Shown here piece after piece: positions 16,856 through 25,288 of a DNA stretch of 33,004 bases. This DNA comes from Candidatus Peribacteria bacterium. GTDB lineage: Bacteria; Patescibacteriota; Gracilibacteria; Peribacterales; Peribacteraceae. The notes below the pieces were generated by a model. That model was not told where the DNA came from. It saw only the letters and a program-made list of their open reading frames with translations, and ran no database searches. Position numbers and translations under genes: made by a program. Location: contig CALREJ010000007.1 of the NCBI GenBank assembly GCA_943355155.1, forward strand, positions 1 through 33,004, given 5' to 3'. Numbering within the stretch: the first letter of the stretch is position 1; each line of letters starts with the position of its first letter.

Positions 16856-16921
16856 GGAATAATCATAGCATTTCTATAGTGTTCCGGATATTTTTCTGAA
16901 AACTCAGAAATAAGGATGTAC

Positions 16922-17743
16922 TCACCCCAACACATGCACCGCCTCCTTATATCCCTCAGGCGTTCCCGTATCTAGCCTTTTCCCTTCGACTTCGTATCCG
17001 TAGATGTCGATGTCGTTGAGCTGTGCGATGAGCGCATCGATCAATCGGATTTCTCCCCCATGTGATGCGCCGACCGTTGGGAGGATATCGAACGTGGAGC
17101 GCGGGATGATGTAATTGCCGACGATGCCGAGGGTGGATGGAGCGTCTTCTGCTTTTGGTTTTTCGACGAGGCCTTTCACTTTATTTAGTCTCCCCGTGGA
17201 GTTCTTGTGATCGGGATCAACGATGCCGTATTTGTGGACGCGTTCCTTGGGTACGTTCTCTAAACACAAGATCGCGGTGTCCCTCGTGTGATGCACCATG
17301 TCATAGGCCTTTGTGAGTTGCTGCATGCCGTTTTCTTTACCGTGGATCAGGTCATCTCCAAAAAGGATCGCGACGTTGTCGCTCTTCACCCAATCCGCTG
17401 CCTGCAAAATCGCATGCCCGTCGCCGTGTTGCTGTTCTTGGTAGACGACATGAAAATTGATCTCGTCATATTTTTTTAACTGCGCGAGAGCGTCGAGTTT
17501 CCCTCTGCGTTTCAGCTCTGCCTCAAGTGCGGGGTCTGCGTAAAAATATTGCGGGATCTGTTCTTTGCCGTGACTGATGACTAGACAAATATCGGTGATG
17601 CCGACGCTGAGACACACATCAACCAAATGCGCGATGATCGGTTGATTGCCTATCGGGAGCAGTTCCTTCGGCACCACCTTCGTCCACGGGAGGAAACGCG
17701 TGCCGAGTCCCGCAACGGGCAGAATGGCTTGAGTTATTTTCAT
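16922..17743 (-). CDS. galU: UTP-glucose-1-phosphate uridylyltransferase
   Basis: MKITQAILPVAGLGTRFLPWTKVVPKELLPIGNQPIIAHLVDV...; nucleotidyltransferase signature and VEKPKAEDAPS. Start at 17743. Confidence 0.92.
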   Translation of the reverse strand: MKITQAILPVAGLGTRFLPWTKVVPKELLPIGNQPIIAHLVDVCLSVGITDICLVISHGKEQIPQYFYADPALEAELKRRGKLDALAQLKKYDEINFHVVYQEQQHGDGHAILQAADWVKSDNVAILFGDDLIHGKENGMQQLTKAYDMVHHTRDTAILCLENVPKERVHKYGIVDPDHKNSTGRLNKVKGLVEKPKAEDAPSTLGIVGNYIIPRSTFDILPTVGASHGGEIRLIDALIAQLNDIDIYGYEVEGKRLDTGTPEGYKEAVHVLG

Positions 17744-17855
17744 CGCCGGCACTCTAGCCGAGTGGCAACATTTTGACAAAAAAATCGAAAAGATATACAA
17801 TGATGCGATCCTTCGACAAGCTCAGGATAAAAAATATCAATACACACTTCCTCCT

Positions 17856-18131
17856 ATGTCACCCGTCACCAAAGACCGCGCTCCGACCATGACACGCAAG
17901 GATTGGGCGACACTGGAAGAAGTGTGTGCACTCGAAAGCGCACTCCTTGCTACGCGCACGGTGAAGCTGAAGAAAAATGAAAAAGAGGCAGTGAAGAAAC
18001 ATGCAAAACTCTACGGACGTATCCTCCGCGATAAAAAAGCGGCGCAGACTATTGAGAAGTGTTTCGGCGACCCAGCAGTGCTTACGACAATGCGGCTTCT
18101 TCTGGATGAAGTGTCCCAGAAGGTTCGGTGA
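17856..18131 (+). CDS. Small hypothetical basic protein
   Basis: MSPVTKDRAPTMTRKDWATLEEVCALESALLATRTVKLKKNEKEAVKKHAKLYGRIL...; plausible helical protein in an intergenic gap. Confidence 0.45.
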   Translation: MSPVTKDRAPTMTRKDWATLEEVCALESALLATRTVKLKKNEKEAVKKHAKLYGRILRDKKAAQTIEKCFGDPAVLTTMRLLLDEVSQKVR

Positions 18132-18336
18132 TGCCACTCGCCATTTCTTCTTTTGTTTCTTCGATTGTCAATCGCAAGCCAGCGGCAATTGCACGATTTA
18201 CTCCAAATCGAAGTACTGCTTCAATAAAATCAATTCTTTTCTGCCCATTACGATTTTCAATTTCACTTGCCAGTCGCTCAATGCCTCCAGCAAGAATTTG
18301 TTGTATTCTGTCCGTGTCCAAATGCTCAGCAGCCAT
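18082..18336 (-). CDS. Small hypothetical protein, convergent overlap with 17856-18131
   Basis: MAAEHLDTDRIQQILAGGIERLASEIENRNGQKRIDFIEAVLRFGVNRAIAAGLRLTIEETKEEMAS...; amphipathic, natural-looking composition. Confidence 0.45.
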   Translation of the reverse strand: MAAEHLDTDRIQQILAGGIERLASEIENRNGQKRIDFIEAVLRFGVNRAIAAGLRLTIEETKEEMASGITEPSGTLHPEEAALS

Positions 18337-18400
18337 ATAAATCCATTATAACAATAATTAATAAATTGTCAACAACGCCTTTTTTGGTTCACTCCAATAG

Positions 18401-18877
18401 TTAAGCTTCATTGATGCGGACAATCTTCACCCGCTCTTCTTTCGGGATCAAAATCTTGAGGATGCATTCTTTGTTGAACGTGGCGCGGACTTTTTTGGGG
18501 TCGATAGCGAAGGGCAATGTGACACTGCGACTGAAGGCACCCCAGAAACATTCCTGCAAGTAATATTGATCCGGTGGAATCTGATCTCCCTGTGCGCGGT
18601 GTCCGCGGATCGTGAGGACGTTGTCGGTGATTTCGATATCTATGTCGCTGAGGCGCACTCCTGCGATCGGTGCTTTGATGATGTAGTAATTATCCTGCTC
18701 GTAAATATCGACCGCGACCTGACCTTGTCCGCTCTGTCCGCTTCCGGATTTTTTACTATCTTCAAACGTTGCGAGAGGACTGATACCATTTGCAAAAGCA
18801 TTCTCCGTCGCTGGTTCATCTGTCTGCTCGGAACCGAGTGACGAGAAAATTCCGTGGAAGGGGAAGGGGGAAGACAT
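18401..18877 (-). CDS. Hsp20/alpha-crystallin small heat shock protein
   Basis: VAVDIYEQDNYYIIKAPIAGVRLSDIDIEITDNVLTIRGHR...YYLQECFWGAFSRSVTLPFAIDPKKVRATFNKECILKILIPK; alpha-crystallin domain. Confidence 0.92.
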   Translation of the reverse strand: MSSPFPFHGIFSSLGSEQTDEPATENAFANGISPLATFEDSKKSGSGQSGQGQVAVDIYEQDNYYIIKAPIAGVRLSDIDIEITDNVLTIRGHRAQGDQIPPDQYYLQECFWGAFSRSVTLPFAIDPKKVRATFNKECILKILIPKEERVKIVRINEA

Positions 18878-19107
18878 TCTTTCGGTGAATAGTATCGCAT
18901 CACACACAAAAACGGCAAAAATGACGAGTGGCGCGAGTCAAAAAGTTATGCGCTGGTACGAATGCGTGCCGTTCAAATGCTACTGCGAAAACTTGGCATT
19001 GTGCGGCGTAAAAATTTCTCGGGAAATAGCCTTGCACCGAATAGTTTGGACAGTAGAATTGCGCTCTCGGTTTCGCTCGCGTACTATCACTTACCCATCC
19101 CACTCTT

Positions 19108-19332
19108 ATGTCTGCCGTCCAACTCCGCAATCACATCCGCACGCTTCGCTTCGAGCATGGCATGACACAGGAAGAGTTGGCACTGCGTACAGGAGTCAGC
19201 AGACAGACAATTATGTCGATCGAACGCAGTCAAACAAATCCATCCGTCCTCCTCGCCTACAAAATCGCAGCAGCACTCAGTGTGCCGATCACGCAGGTGT
19301 TTGATATGGAGGGGAAGCTGGCGCCGGTGTGA
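19108..19332 (+). CDS. XRE-family HTH transcriptional regulator
   Basis: MSAVQLRNHIRTLRFEHGMTQEELALRTGVSRQTIMSIERSQTNPSVLLAYKIAAALSVPITQVFDME. Confidence 0.93.
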   Translation: MSAVQLRNHIRTLRFEHGMTQEELALRTGVSRQTIMSIERSQTNPSVLLAYKIAAALSVPITQVFDMEGKLAPV

Positions 19333-19384
19333 GCAATGTAAAATTGAGAATTGAAAATGGAAAATGAAGGATTTTTTTTTGTAT

Positions 19385-19420
19385 TTCCCTCTCCCCGAGG
19401 GAGAGGGTTAGGGAGAGGGG
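19385..19420. repeat. Dispersed CCCTCTCCC/GGGAGAGGG palindromic repeat, second copy
   Basis: ttccctctccccgagggagagggttagggagagggg; related to 1317-1352 in inverse orientation. Confidence 0.8.
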
Positions 19421-19503
19421 TAAGAAAATTTCCATTCAGCAAAGCGTGTTATAGTGATTTTGAGTGTTGTACTGGCTTTCTGGAAAGAATAGAATGTGAA
19501 ACT

Positions 19504-20106
19504 ATGCAAAGCGTTTCCAGCCAAACGATTCAGCGAATAGAGAGCTATGACTTTAGTAATAATCCTTTCAAACCGGAATTTGAGATCAGACCGAAAGATT
19601 ATGATGGGTTTTTACGAAGATTTTTGCAAGGTTATCAAAATGCTACGTACATGCGATTAGAAGATCTGCTGAATGAATCTCATGTGCATCTATCACACAA
19701 TGGTTATCTGGATACTGATTTCCCATTTGATGAACTAACACAAAAATTATCAATGGGTGAAGAAGAAATGACACGACATAGGTCAGGTAAACACCAAGGT
19801 CATGTTCAGCCCCGTGAAAGTGAGTTAGGCAATATTAGCGCTCATCTCTATGTCGAACATTATAGCGAGTGTATTTTAACTGATAAGGAACCATTGGTAG
19901 TCGAAAAAATATTTAGCCTACCACAGGGTACATTTCAATCCAAAATTTTGGATTGTCATTCTGGAACATCGCTCTCTCGCAAAGCACAAACACGCGTGAC
20001 AAAATTCTTGGAATTGGCCGTGAAACAGCAAAGAAAGATTTTCATTCGTAAGGCACAGTTGGCAGATGAAAATGAGATATTTGTCTATAATGGTTTTGAG
20101 ATTTGA
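19504..20106 (+). CDS. Hypothetical protein
   Basis: MQSVSSQTIQRIESYDFSNNPFKPEFEIRPKDYDGFLRRFLQGYQNATYM...; start placed after the repeat-derived extension. Confidence 0.6.
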   Translation: MQSVSSQTIQRIESYDFSNNPFKPEFEIRPKDYDGFLRRFLQGYQNATYMRLEDLLNESHVHLSHNGYLDTDFPFDELTQKLSMGEEEMTRHRSGKHQGHVQPRESELGNISAHLYVEHYSECILTDKEPLVVEKIFSLPQGTFQSKILDCHSGTSLSRKAQTRVTKFLELAVKQQRKIFIRKAQLADENEIFVYNGFEI

Positions 20107-20135
20107 GGTGTGAGAGTGAGGAAAGAGAATGCAGA

Positions 20136-20185
20136 ATTTTTTGTGTCAGTCTGAGTTGGTCGAAGACTAGACACAAAAAATTCCT
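20136..20185. repeat. Dispersed 50-nt inverted repeat (terminator-like hairpin), copy B
   Basis: Identical 50-mer to 3512-3561. Confidence 0.85.
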
Positions 20186-20289
20186 CCTTCGACGTGTCGA
20201 CATTTCGACCAACTCAATGTGACACTTCTTGTATTCACACCTCAGCATGACACGCTTTTTATAAGCACCCCACCATGACGTAGTTTTAT

Positions 20290-21933
20290 TCATCGATTGA
20301 TAAAAGCTTCCTGAGCGATTCGCATGTCTTGTAAAAACAGCTGCACCGACTCCCGATTCTGCCACGTATCAATCCCGACACGGCAGACGATATCGACGGG
20401 GCTCTGAGCTTCTTCTCGCCAATCGCCGTGATTGAACCCGATGAGTTTTGAAGCGCCGATTGTGGCTTGCAGATGAGCTCCTTCGTTCCCGACACAACGC
20501 ACACTACTCATACGCGCATTACGGATGAGGAAGACTGGTTCGTGATTCCCCTGTCCGAAAGGTTCGAGCTTCTGAAGTTTTCGAATCGACTGAAAGGAAA
20601 TGTCGGCGGCATCGAGTGTCGCATCGATCGTGAGTGTCGGTGACAACAATTCTTCCGGAACATTCGACGCGACATCTGCTGCGAGCGCGTCACTCAGTTC
20701 CAAAAAATGATCCAGCGGAAAGCTGCAGCCCGCCGCCTGTGCGTGACCACCGAATGTTGTGAGCAGATGCGAGACGCGGCCGAGCCCTTCGACGATGTTG
20801 TAACACGTGGGGCTTCGAAGGCTTGCGGTACACATTTCATTTTGAATCGAAACCGCCATGCTCGGTCGGCCAAATTTTTCCGTGAGTTTTCCGGCGATGA
20901 GTCCGATGATGCCTGCTTGGTACGATGGGTCTGCGACTGCGAGGAAGGAGGGAAGTGTCCGCCCTTCGACGGGCTCAGGGTGACACAGTTGTTCAATCTG
21001 TCCGATCGCGTGTTCGGTGCAGCGGAGTGTTTCTTCTTGGCGTGACACATTCAGTGCCTCGAGCATCTGAAGATCCGATCCACCATCAAGAATTGCGCGC
21101 AGCCCAATCATAGGGTCATCCATTCTCCCTGCGGCATTGATGCGCGGAGCGATACGAAACGCGATGTCGATGGAGGTGAGGGGTTTGCCGCGGGAGACAG
21201 CGTCGATCAGTTCCTTCAATGGACTCTGTGGAAGTGTTGGCAACACGCGAAGTCCTTCCTGCACAATCCTTCTATTGATGCCACTTAAGGGGACGAGGTC
21301 GGCGATTGTTCCGATCATCGCGAGGGTGATATTGGTGTTGCGATCAGTCCAATCTGCTCCTTCGAGTGCGCGGAGAAAAAGAAACGTGACACCGGCGGCA
21401 GAAGGATGTGCACCGGGGAAATTTTCTGCCAAGGCAGGGTGGAGCACGGCATAGGCATCGGGAGTTTTTGTGACGTGATGGTGATCGAGGATGATGACAT
21501 CTATTCCCTGTTCCCGAGCGCGAGCGAGTGCTTCATGTGCAGAGACGCCTGTGTCGACGGTGACAAGCAACGTGACGCCTGCATCTGCAAATGCATCCAC
21601 ATGTTTTTCCCTCAGTCCATATCCATCGTGCAGGCGGTGTGGCAATTTCACGATGGGCTCGACTCCGTGCCTGCGAAAATATCGCAGCATCTGCGCCGTC
21701 GAGGTGATGCCGTCACAGTCGTAGTCACCAAAAATTGCGATTGTCTCTTTATTTTTTATGGCACGCTGCACACGCTCTGCAGCCTTCACACTCTCGGGAA
21801 AAACAGTTGGATCATTCCATCTGTCGCCTGTGTCTTCTAGGTTCCTCAGTCGCTGCTTAATCAAATCTTCCATCGATGCACACACATCGTGTGGGATATG
21901 CCACCGCTTGCCGCTGAGAGATAATGGTTCCAT
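20290..21933 (-). CDS. recJ: Single-stranded-DNA-specific exonuclease
   Basis: IAIFGDYDCDGITSTAQML (DHH motif I), VDTGVSAHEAL, IILDHHHVT, RINAAGRMDDP, TFGGHAQAAGCSF (DHHA1). Start at 21933. Confidence 0.94.
   Translation of the reverse strand: MEPLSLSGKRWHIPHDVCASMEDLIKQRLRNLEDTGDRWNDPTVFPESVKAAERVQRAIKNKETIAIFGDYDCDGITSTAQMLRYFRRHGVEPIVKLPHRLHDGYGLREKHVDAFADAGVTLLVTVDTGVSAHEALARAREQGIDVIILDHHHVTKTPDAYAVLHPALAENFPGAHPSAAGVTFLFLRALEGADWTDRNTNITLAMIGTIADLVPLSGINRRIVQEGLRVLPTLPQSPLKELIDAVSRGKPLTSIDIAFRIAPRINAAGRMDDPMIGLRAILDGGSDLQMLEALNVSRQEETLRCTEHAIGQIEQLCHPEPVEGRTLPSFLAVADPSYQAGIIGLIAGKLTEKFGRPSMAVSIQNEMCTASLRSPTCYNIVEGLGRVSHLLTTFGGHAQAAGCSFPLDHFLELSDALAADVASNVPEELLSPTLTIDATLDAADISFQSIRKLQKLEPFGQGNHEPVFLIRNARMSSVRCVGNEGAHLQATIGASKLIGFNHGDWREEAQSPVDIVCRVGIDTWQNRESVQLFLQDMRIAQEAFINR
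20960..20986. repeat. CCTTCGACGGGCTCAGGGTGACA-type dispersed repeat inside recJ
   Basis: cgcccttcgacgggctcagggtgacac, read in recJ as CHPEPVEGR; relatives at about 17812, 2849 and 28406. Confidence 0.75.
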
Positions 21934-22111
21934 GGAAAAAGAGGTTAGCATACGCAATGGGGATAAGATGCAGACGATAAAAAAGAAAAATGCCGAAGAC
22001 CCACTTTGGGGCTAGCCAGAGTGCTTTTATCCGTTCTCTACCCCCGCAGAACGCCCAGTGCTTTGGTTAAAAATACAATTCCACCATTCTCCATTCTCAA
22101 TTCCCCCCGAC

Positions 22112-22735
22112 TCACTCCTCCCGTTCCTCCACTTTCTCCATGTCCCGTGCCGTGCGGAGAATCCACATCGCTGCTGCGGCGATCACAATGAGCACGATCC
22201 ATGTTGCAGGGCCGGTGTCTGTCAGCGGTGCGCCACTATGGAGAACTTCTGTGCTTCCGCGCAGTGCGTTCAGACGTTCTGCCTCTGCGATGATCTCTGC
22301 ATCGCGCTGCTGCTTTGCGACACGATCGAGAATTTTTTTATTCCGGATGTCCTCCGCCGTCATTTCTGAAGACGCCGCACTGGAACTTTCTGCGCTTGTA
22401 TCGGTACCAAGTTTTGCCTTGTTCAGTGCGTTGATAAGTTGCTGCAACTGATCCTCGGCTGTTTCAGCAGCGGCACCGTGCAGACTCTCCGGAACCCCCT
22501 GAGCATTTCTGGCTGCGAGTGAGTCTTGCACACCATTTCTCCATGCGGCAGCACTCGCCTGTTGATCTGCAACACGCTGTGCCGTTTCGCGCCTCAAAGG
22601 AAATCCTGACGCATCAATAAATTGATTATCGTCACTGATGAGTGCTTCTTCCGGAGACACATACGCGATTGCGATGCTCGGGATGAGCAGTGAGCTGAGT
22701 GCGAGTGTGCGGAGGATGTATTTTTTTGTCATCAT
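22112..22735 (-). CDS. Secreted or surface protein with an LPXTG-like C-terminal anchor
   Basis: MMTKKYILRTLALSSLLIPSIAIAYVSPEE... signal peptide; C-terminus PLTDTGPATWIVLIVIAAAAMWILRTARD (TG motif, TM, positive tail). Confidence 0.65.
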   Translation of the reverse strand: MMTKKYILRTLALSSLLIPSIAIAYVSPEEALISDDNQFIDASGFPLRRETAQRVADQQASAAAWRNGVQDSLAARNAQGVPESLHGAAAETAEDQLQQLINALNKAKLGTDTSAESSSAASSEMTAEDIRNKKILDRVAKQQRDAEIIAEAERLNALRGSTEVLHSGAPLTDTGPATWIVLIVIAAAAMWILRTARDMEKVEEREE

Positions 22736-22769
22736 AGTATTATACATGATAAGAAGGGCTTTTGGCAAG

Positions 22770-23774
22770 TTAGCATTGAGAGCCACCGGCAAGTAAACAC
22801 TTGAAGAATCGCTGATAATCGCCGTATCCATCGCCTTCGGAATCAATTTTCAATGGGTCTGTTTCACCGCTATCGACGAGTCCGTTCAGGTTTTTATCTT
22901 CCCCGGCGTACAGTTCCTGACCGTCCCCGAGTTTCATCCGGCAGTATCCATCGCACAGTCCATCGCGGTCGGAATCGCTGACGCGCGTATCCGTTTCCTC
23001 TGTGTCGACGCGGCCGTTCCAGTTTTTATCTTCAATACCATCGATGATTCCATCGCTGTCTGTGTCGCGGACGAGGGGGTTTGTGCGCGTGAGATATTCG
23101 ATGCCGTCCGTGATGCCGTCACCGTCACTATCGGGATTATCGGGATCGGTGCCGACTTCCGATTCCAGTTTTCCGTTTAGTCCGTCTTCATCGTAATCGA
23201 GTCCGATGGCAAGGCTGCGATCGGTCATGACAAAGCAGAGCATTCCTGACGAGAAAATCTCAATCTGGTGGCGGATCGACCCTTTGTTCACTTGCGACAG
23301 GCGTTCAACTTCGGACTTCGATGGAGGATTGAAAAAAGAAAATCTAGGTTGATTTTTGGCTGCAGCGAGGGCTCGAACCTCTCTCTCTTTTTCCGAGAGG
23401 AACATCTGTCCGGGAAAGCCTGCACGCGTTTCCACAATCGACGGATCATAATTTTCGGGAAAACAATATCCCCAATATTTTACGTCGTCTCCTTTGTGTC
23501 CAAGCAAAATTTCCCGACCAATGGTGTCGAACGTGAGGGGGAGATGGAACACCACATTCGTGTCCGCAGGAATCGTCGTGCCATTGTCCACTTCCTCTGA
23601 GGAAAGAATCACCCATGGCACGGGGACTTTCTTCAGCGTGAGATACGCCGACAAAAAATCAGAACGGATGAGTCCGGTACCGAGCAGAAACATGGCGAGA
23701 GTCATAACCCCCAACGTGATCGACGCCCATTTGAAGGCTTTTTCCAATGTGTGAGTGAGGCTCGGAGACATCAA
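22770..23774 (-). CDS. Membrane-anchored thrombospondin type 3 / Ca-binding repeat protein
   Basis: N-terminal TM; repeated DPDNPDSDGDGITDGIEYLTRTNPLVRDTDSDGIIDGIEDKN...DSDRDGLCDGY...DSEGDGYGDYQ. Confidence 0.85.
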   Translation of the reverse strand: MMSPSLTHTLEKAFKWASITLGVMTLAMFLLGTGLIRSDFLSAYLTLKKVPVPWVILSSEEVDNGTTIPADTNVVFHLPLTFDTIGREILLGHKGDDVKYWGYCFPENYDPSIVETRAGFPGQMFLSEKEREVRALAAAKNQPRFSFFNPPSKSEVERLSQVNKGSIRHQIEIFSSGMLCFVMTDRSLAIGLDYDEDGLNGKLESEVGTDPDNPDSDGDGITDGIEYLTRTNPLVRDTDSDGIIDGIEDKNWNGRVDTEETDTRVSDSDRDGLCDGYCRMKLGDGQELYAGEDKNLNGLVDSGETDPLKIDSEGDGYGDYQRFFKCLLAGGSQC

Positions 23775-23860
23775 GATAGTATAGCAGAAAGGGTGAAGAA
23801 TGGCTAATAGAATGGAGTATTGTGCTGATCAAGAGGTAATTATGAGGATTACAAGGATTA

Positions 23861-23924
23861 CGAAGAAGACAAGGAAGACGAAGAAGTGATTTCGTCGTAC
23901 TCTTCGTTTTCTTAGTATTCTTCG
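23861..23924. repeat. Imperfect 24-bp inverted repeat upstream of dnaJ
   Basis: cgaagaagacaaggaagacgaaga (23861-23884) versus tcttcgttttcttagtattcttcg (23901-23924); 20/24 complementary by hand. Confidence 0.65.
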
Positions 23925-23960
23925 TTTTCCCGATTCCACTCTTAGCCCTATACTTCCCCC

Positions 23961-25046
23961 ATGGCGAAGGATTTGTACGGTATTCTCGGCGTTTCCAAAG
24001 GGGTAAGCCCCGAAGAGCTCAAACGTGCCTACCGCAACCTCAGCAAAGAATGGCACCCAGATAAGCACAAAGGCGACAAGGCCGCGGAAGATAAATTCAA
24101 AGCGATCAATGAGGCATATGAAACCCTCTCGGATCCGAAGAAAAAACAGATGTACGATCAGTTTGGATCAACCTCAAGCAATGGCGGACAGGGTCAACAA
24201 GGCGGATTTGATTTTTCCGGTTTCAATAATGCAAATTTCTCGGGATTCGGAAACGTTGGGGATCTGTTTGAAAATTTTTTTGGAGGAGCCGGCACGGGAC
24301 GCGCGAGTGATCCGACAGTCGGCAGTGATATCGAAGTGGAAGTTACCGTTCCCTTTTCCGATATCGTGACGGGCGCAAAAAAAGAAATAGAACTGAAACG
24401 GTACCGCGCATGTGAAACGTGTAACGGTGATGGCGCAGAACCGCATTCAAAAATTGTGCAGTGCAGTACGTGCGGAGGAACCGGACAGGTGACGAAAACA
24501 GTGAACTCATTCTTCGGACGCATTCAGCAGCGCGGTATTTGTTCGGTGTGCGCAGGGCGTGGGACAGTTCCGGAAAAACCGTGTCATACGTGCAAAGGCG
24601 AAGGGCGTACTTCGTTGCGTGAACGCGTCACCATCAACATTCCCGCAGGTATTAGTAATGGCCAAGCATTGCGGATTTCCGGACAAGGAAACGCCGGCCA
24701 GCGCGGTAGCCAAGCGGGTGATTTATTCGTCCACATTCGAGTCCAAAGCGATCCTCGTTTCGAGCGAGACAACAGTGATATTCGCACATCTGTTTCGGTC
24801 GATGCACTCACCGCAATCCTCGGCGGCACGGTCGATGTCGATACCGTGCATGGAGTGTCTACGCTGACTATTTCCGAAGGTACACAACCCGGACAAATTC
24901 TTCGTATCAAAGGAAAAGGTCTCCCCGAACTCGGGAGCAGTCGGATGGGCGATCATTACGTGACGGTCGTTGTGGAGATTCCGAAAAAATTGTCTAAGGC
25001 GGAGAGGAGGATTTTAGAGGAGTGGAGGGAGGCGAGGGGCGACTAA
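23961..25046 (+). CDS. dnaJ: Chaperone DnaJ
   Basis: J domain with HPD (KEWHPDKHKG), G/F region, four CxxCxGxG zinc motifs (CETCNGDG, CSTCGGTG, CSVCAGRG, CHTCKGEG). Confidence 0.96.
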   Translation: MAKDLYGILGVSKGVSPEELKRAYRNLSKEWHPDKHKGDKAAEDKFKAINEAYETLSDPKKKQMYDQFGSTSSNGGQGQQGGFDFSGFNNANFSGFGNVGDLFENFFGGAGTGRASDPTVGSDIEVEVTVPFSDIVTGAKKEIELKRYRACETCNGDGAEPHSKIVQCSTCGGTGQVTKTVNSFFGRIQQRGICSVCAGRGTVPEKPCHTCKGEGRTSLRERVTINIPAGISNGQALRISGQGNAGQRGSQAGDLFVHIRVQSDPRFERDNSDIRTSVSVDALTAILGGTVDVDTVHGVSTLTISEGTQPGQILRIKGKGLPELGSSRMGDHYVTVVVEIPKKLSKAERRILEEWREARGD

Positions 25047-25282
25047 TTTTTGAAGAGTTCGGAATGGGTGCCTGTTCTAAAAAGGCGCAGGATGCCGCCC
25101 CATATCTTATAAATAAGGGCCCAATCGGATTCAATATGGCACTCATTATTGCCGGTATATTCTCTTTGCAAAGTGTGATTTTGAACACATGTGGCAGCGT
25201 TGTTCATTCTGAAAGCATTTGCACAGCATTCTCCAATTTCTTCATATCGTAACCTGACTTTCGCTCACACTCGTCATTCTTA
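25043..25282 (-). pseudogene. YafQ-family (RelE-like) toxin relic, frameshifted
   Basis: Minus strand reads KEIKNDECERKSGYDMKKLENAVQMLSE-[TGA]-TTLPHVFK-[frameshift]-NHTLQREYTGNNECHIESDWALIYKIWGGILRLFRTGTHSELFKN*; matches the conserved YafQ C-terminal pattern ECHIEPDWLLIYK...RTGTHSxLF. Confidence 0.8.
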
Positions 25283-25288
25283 ATTTCT

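Noticed and set aside
25043-25282. TGA at a Gly position in the YafQ relic, hinting at UGA=Gly recoding (as in Gracilibacteria/SR1)
   Set aside because: Full-length genes here use TGA as a genuine stop (e.g. ATGA junctions, the XRE regulator), core genes have no in-frame TGA, and the relic also has a frameshift; a GGA-to-TGA nonsense mutation is simpler.
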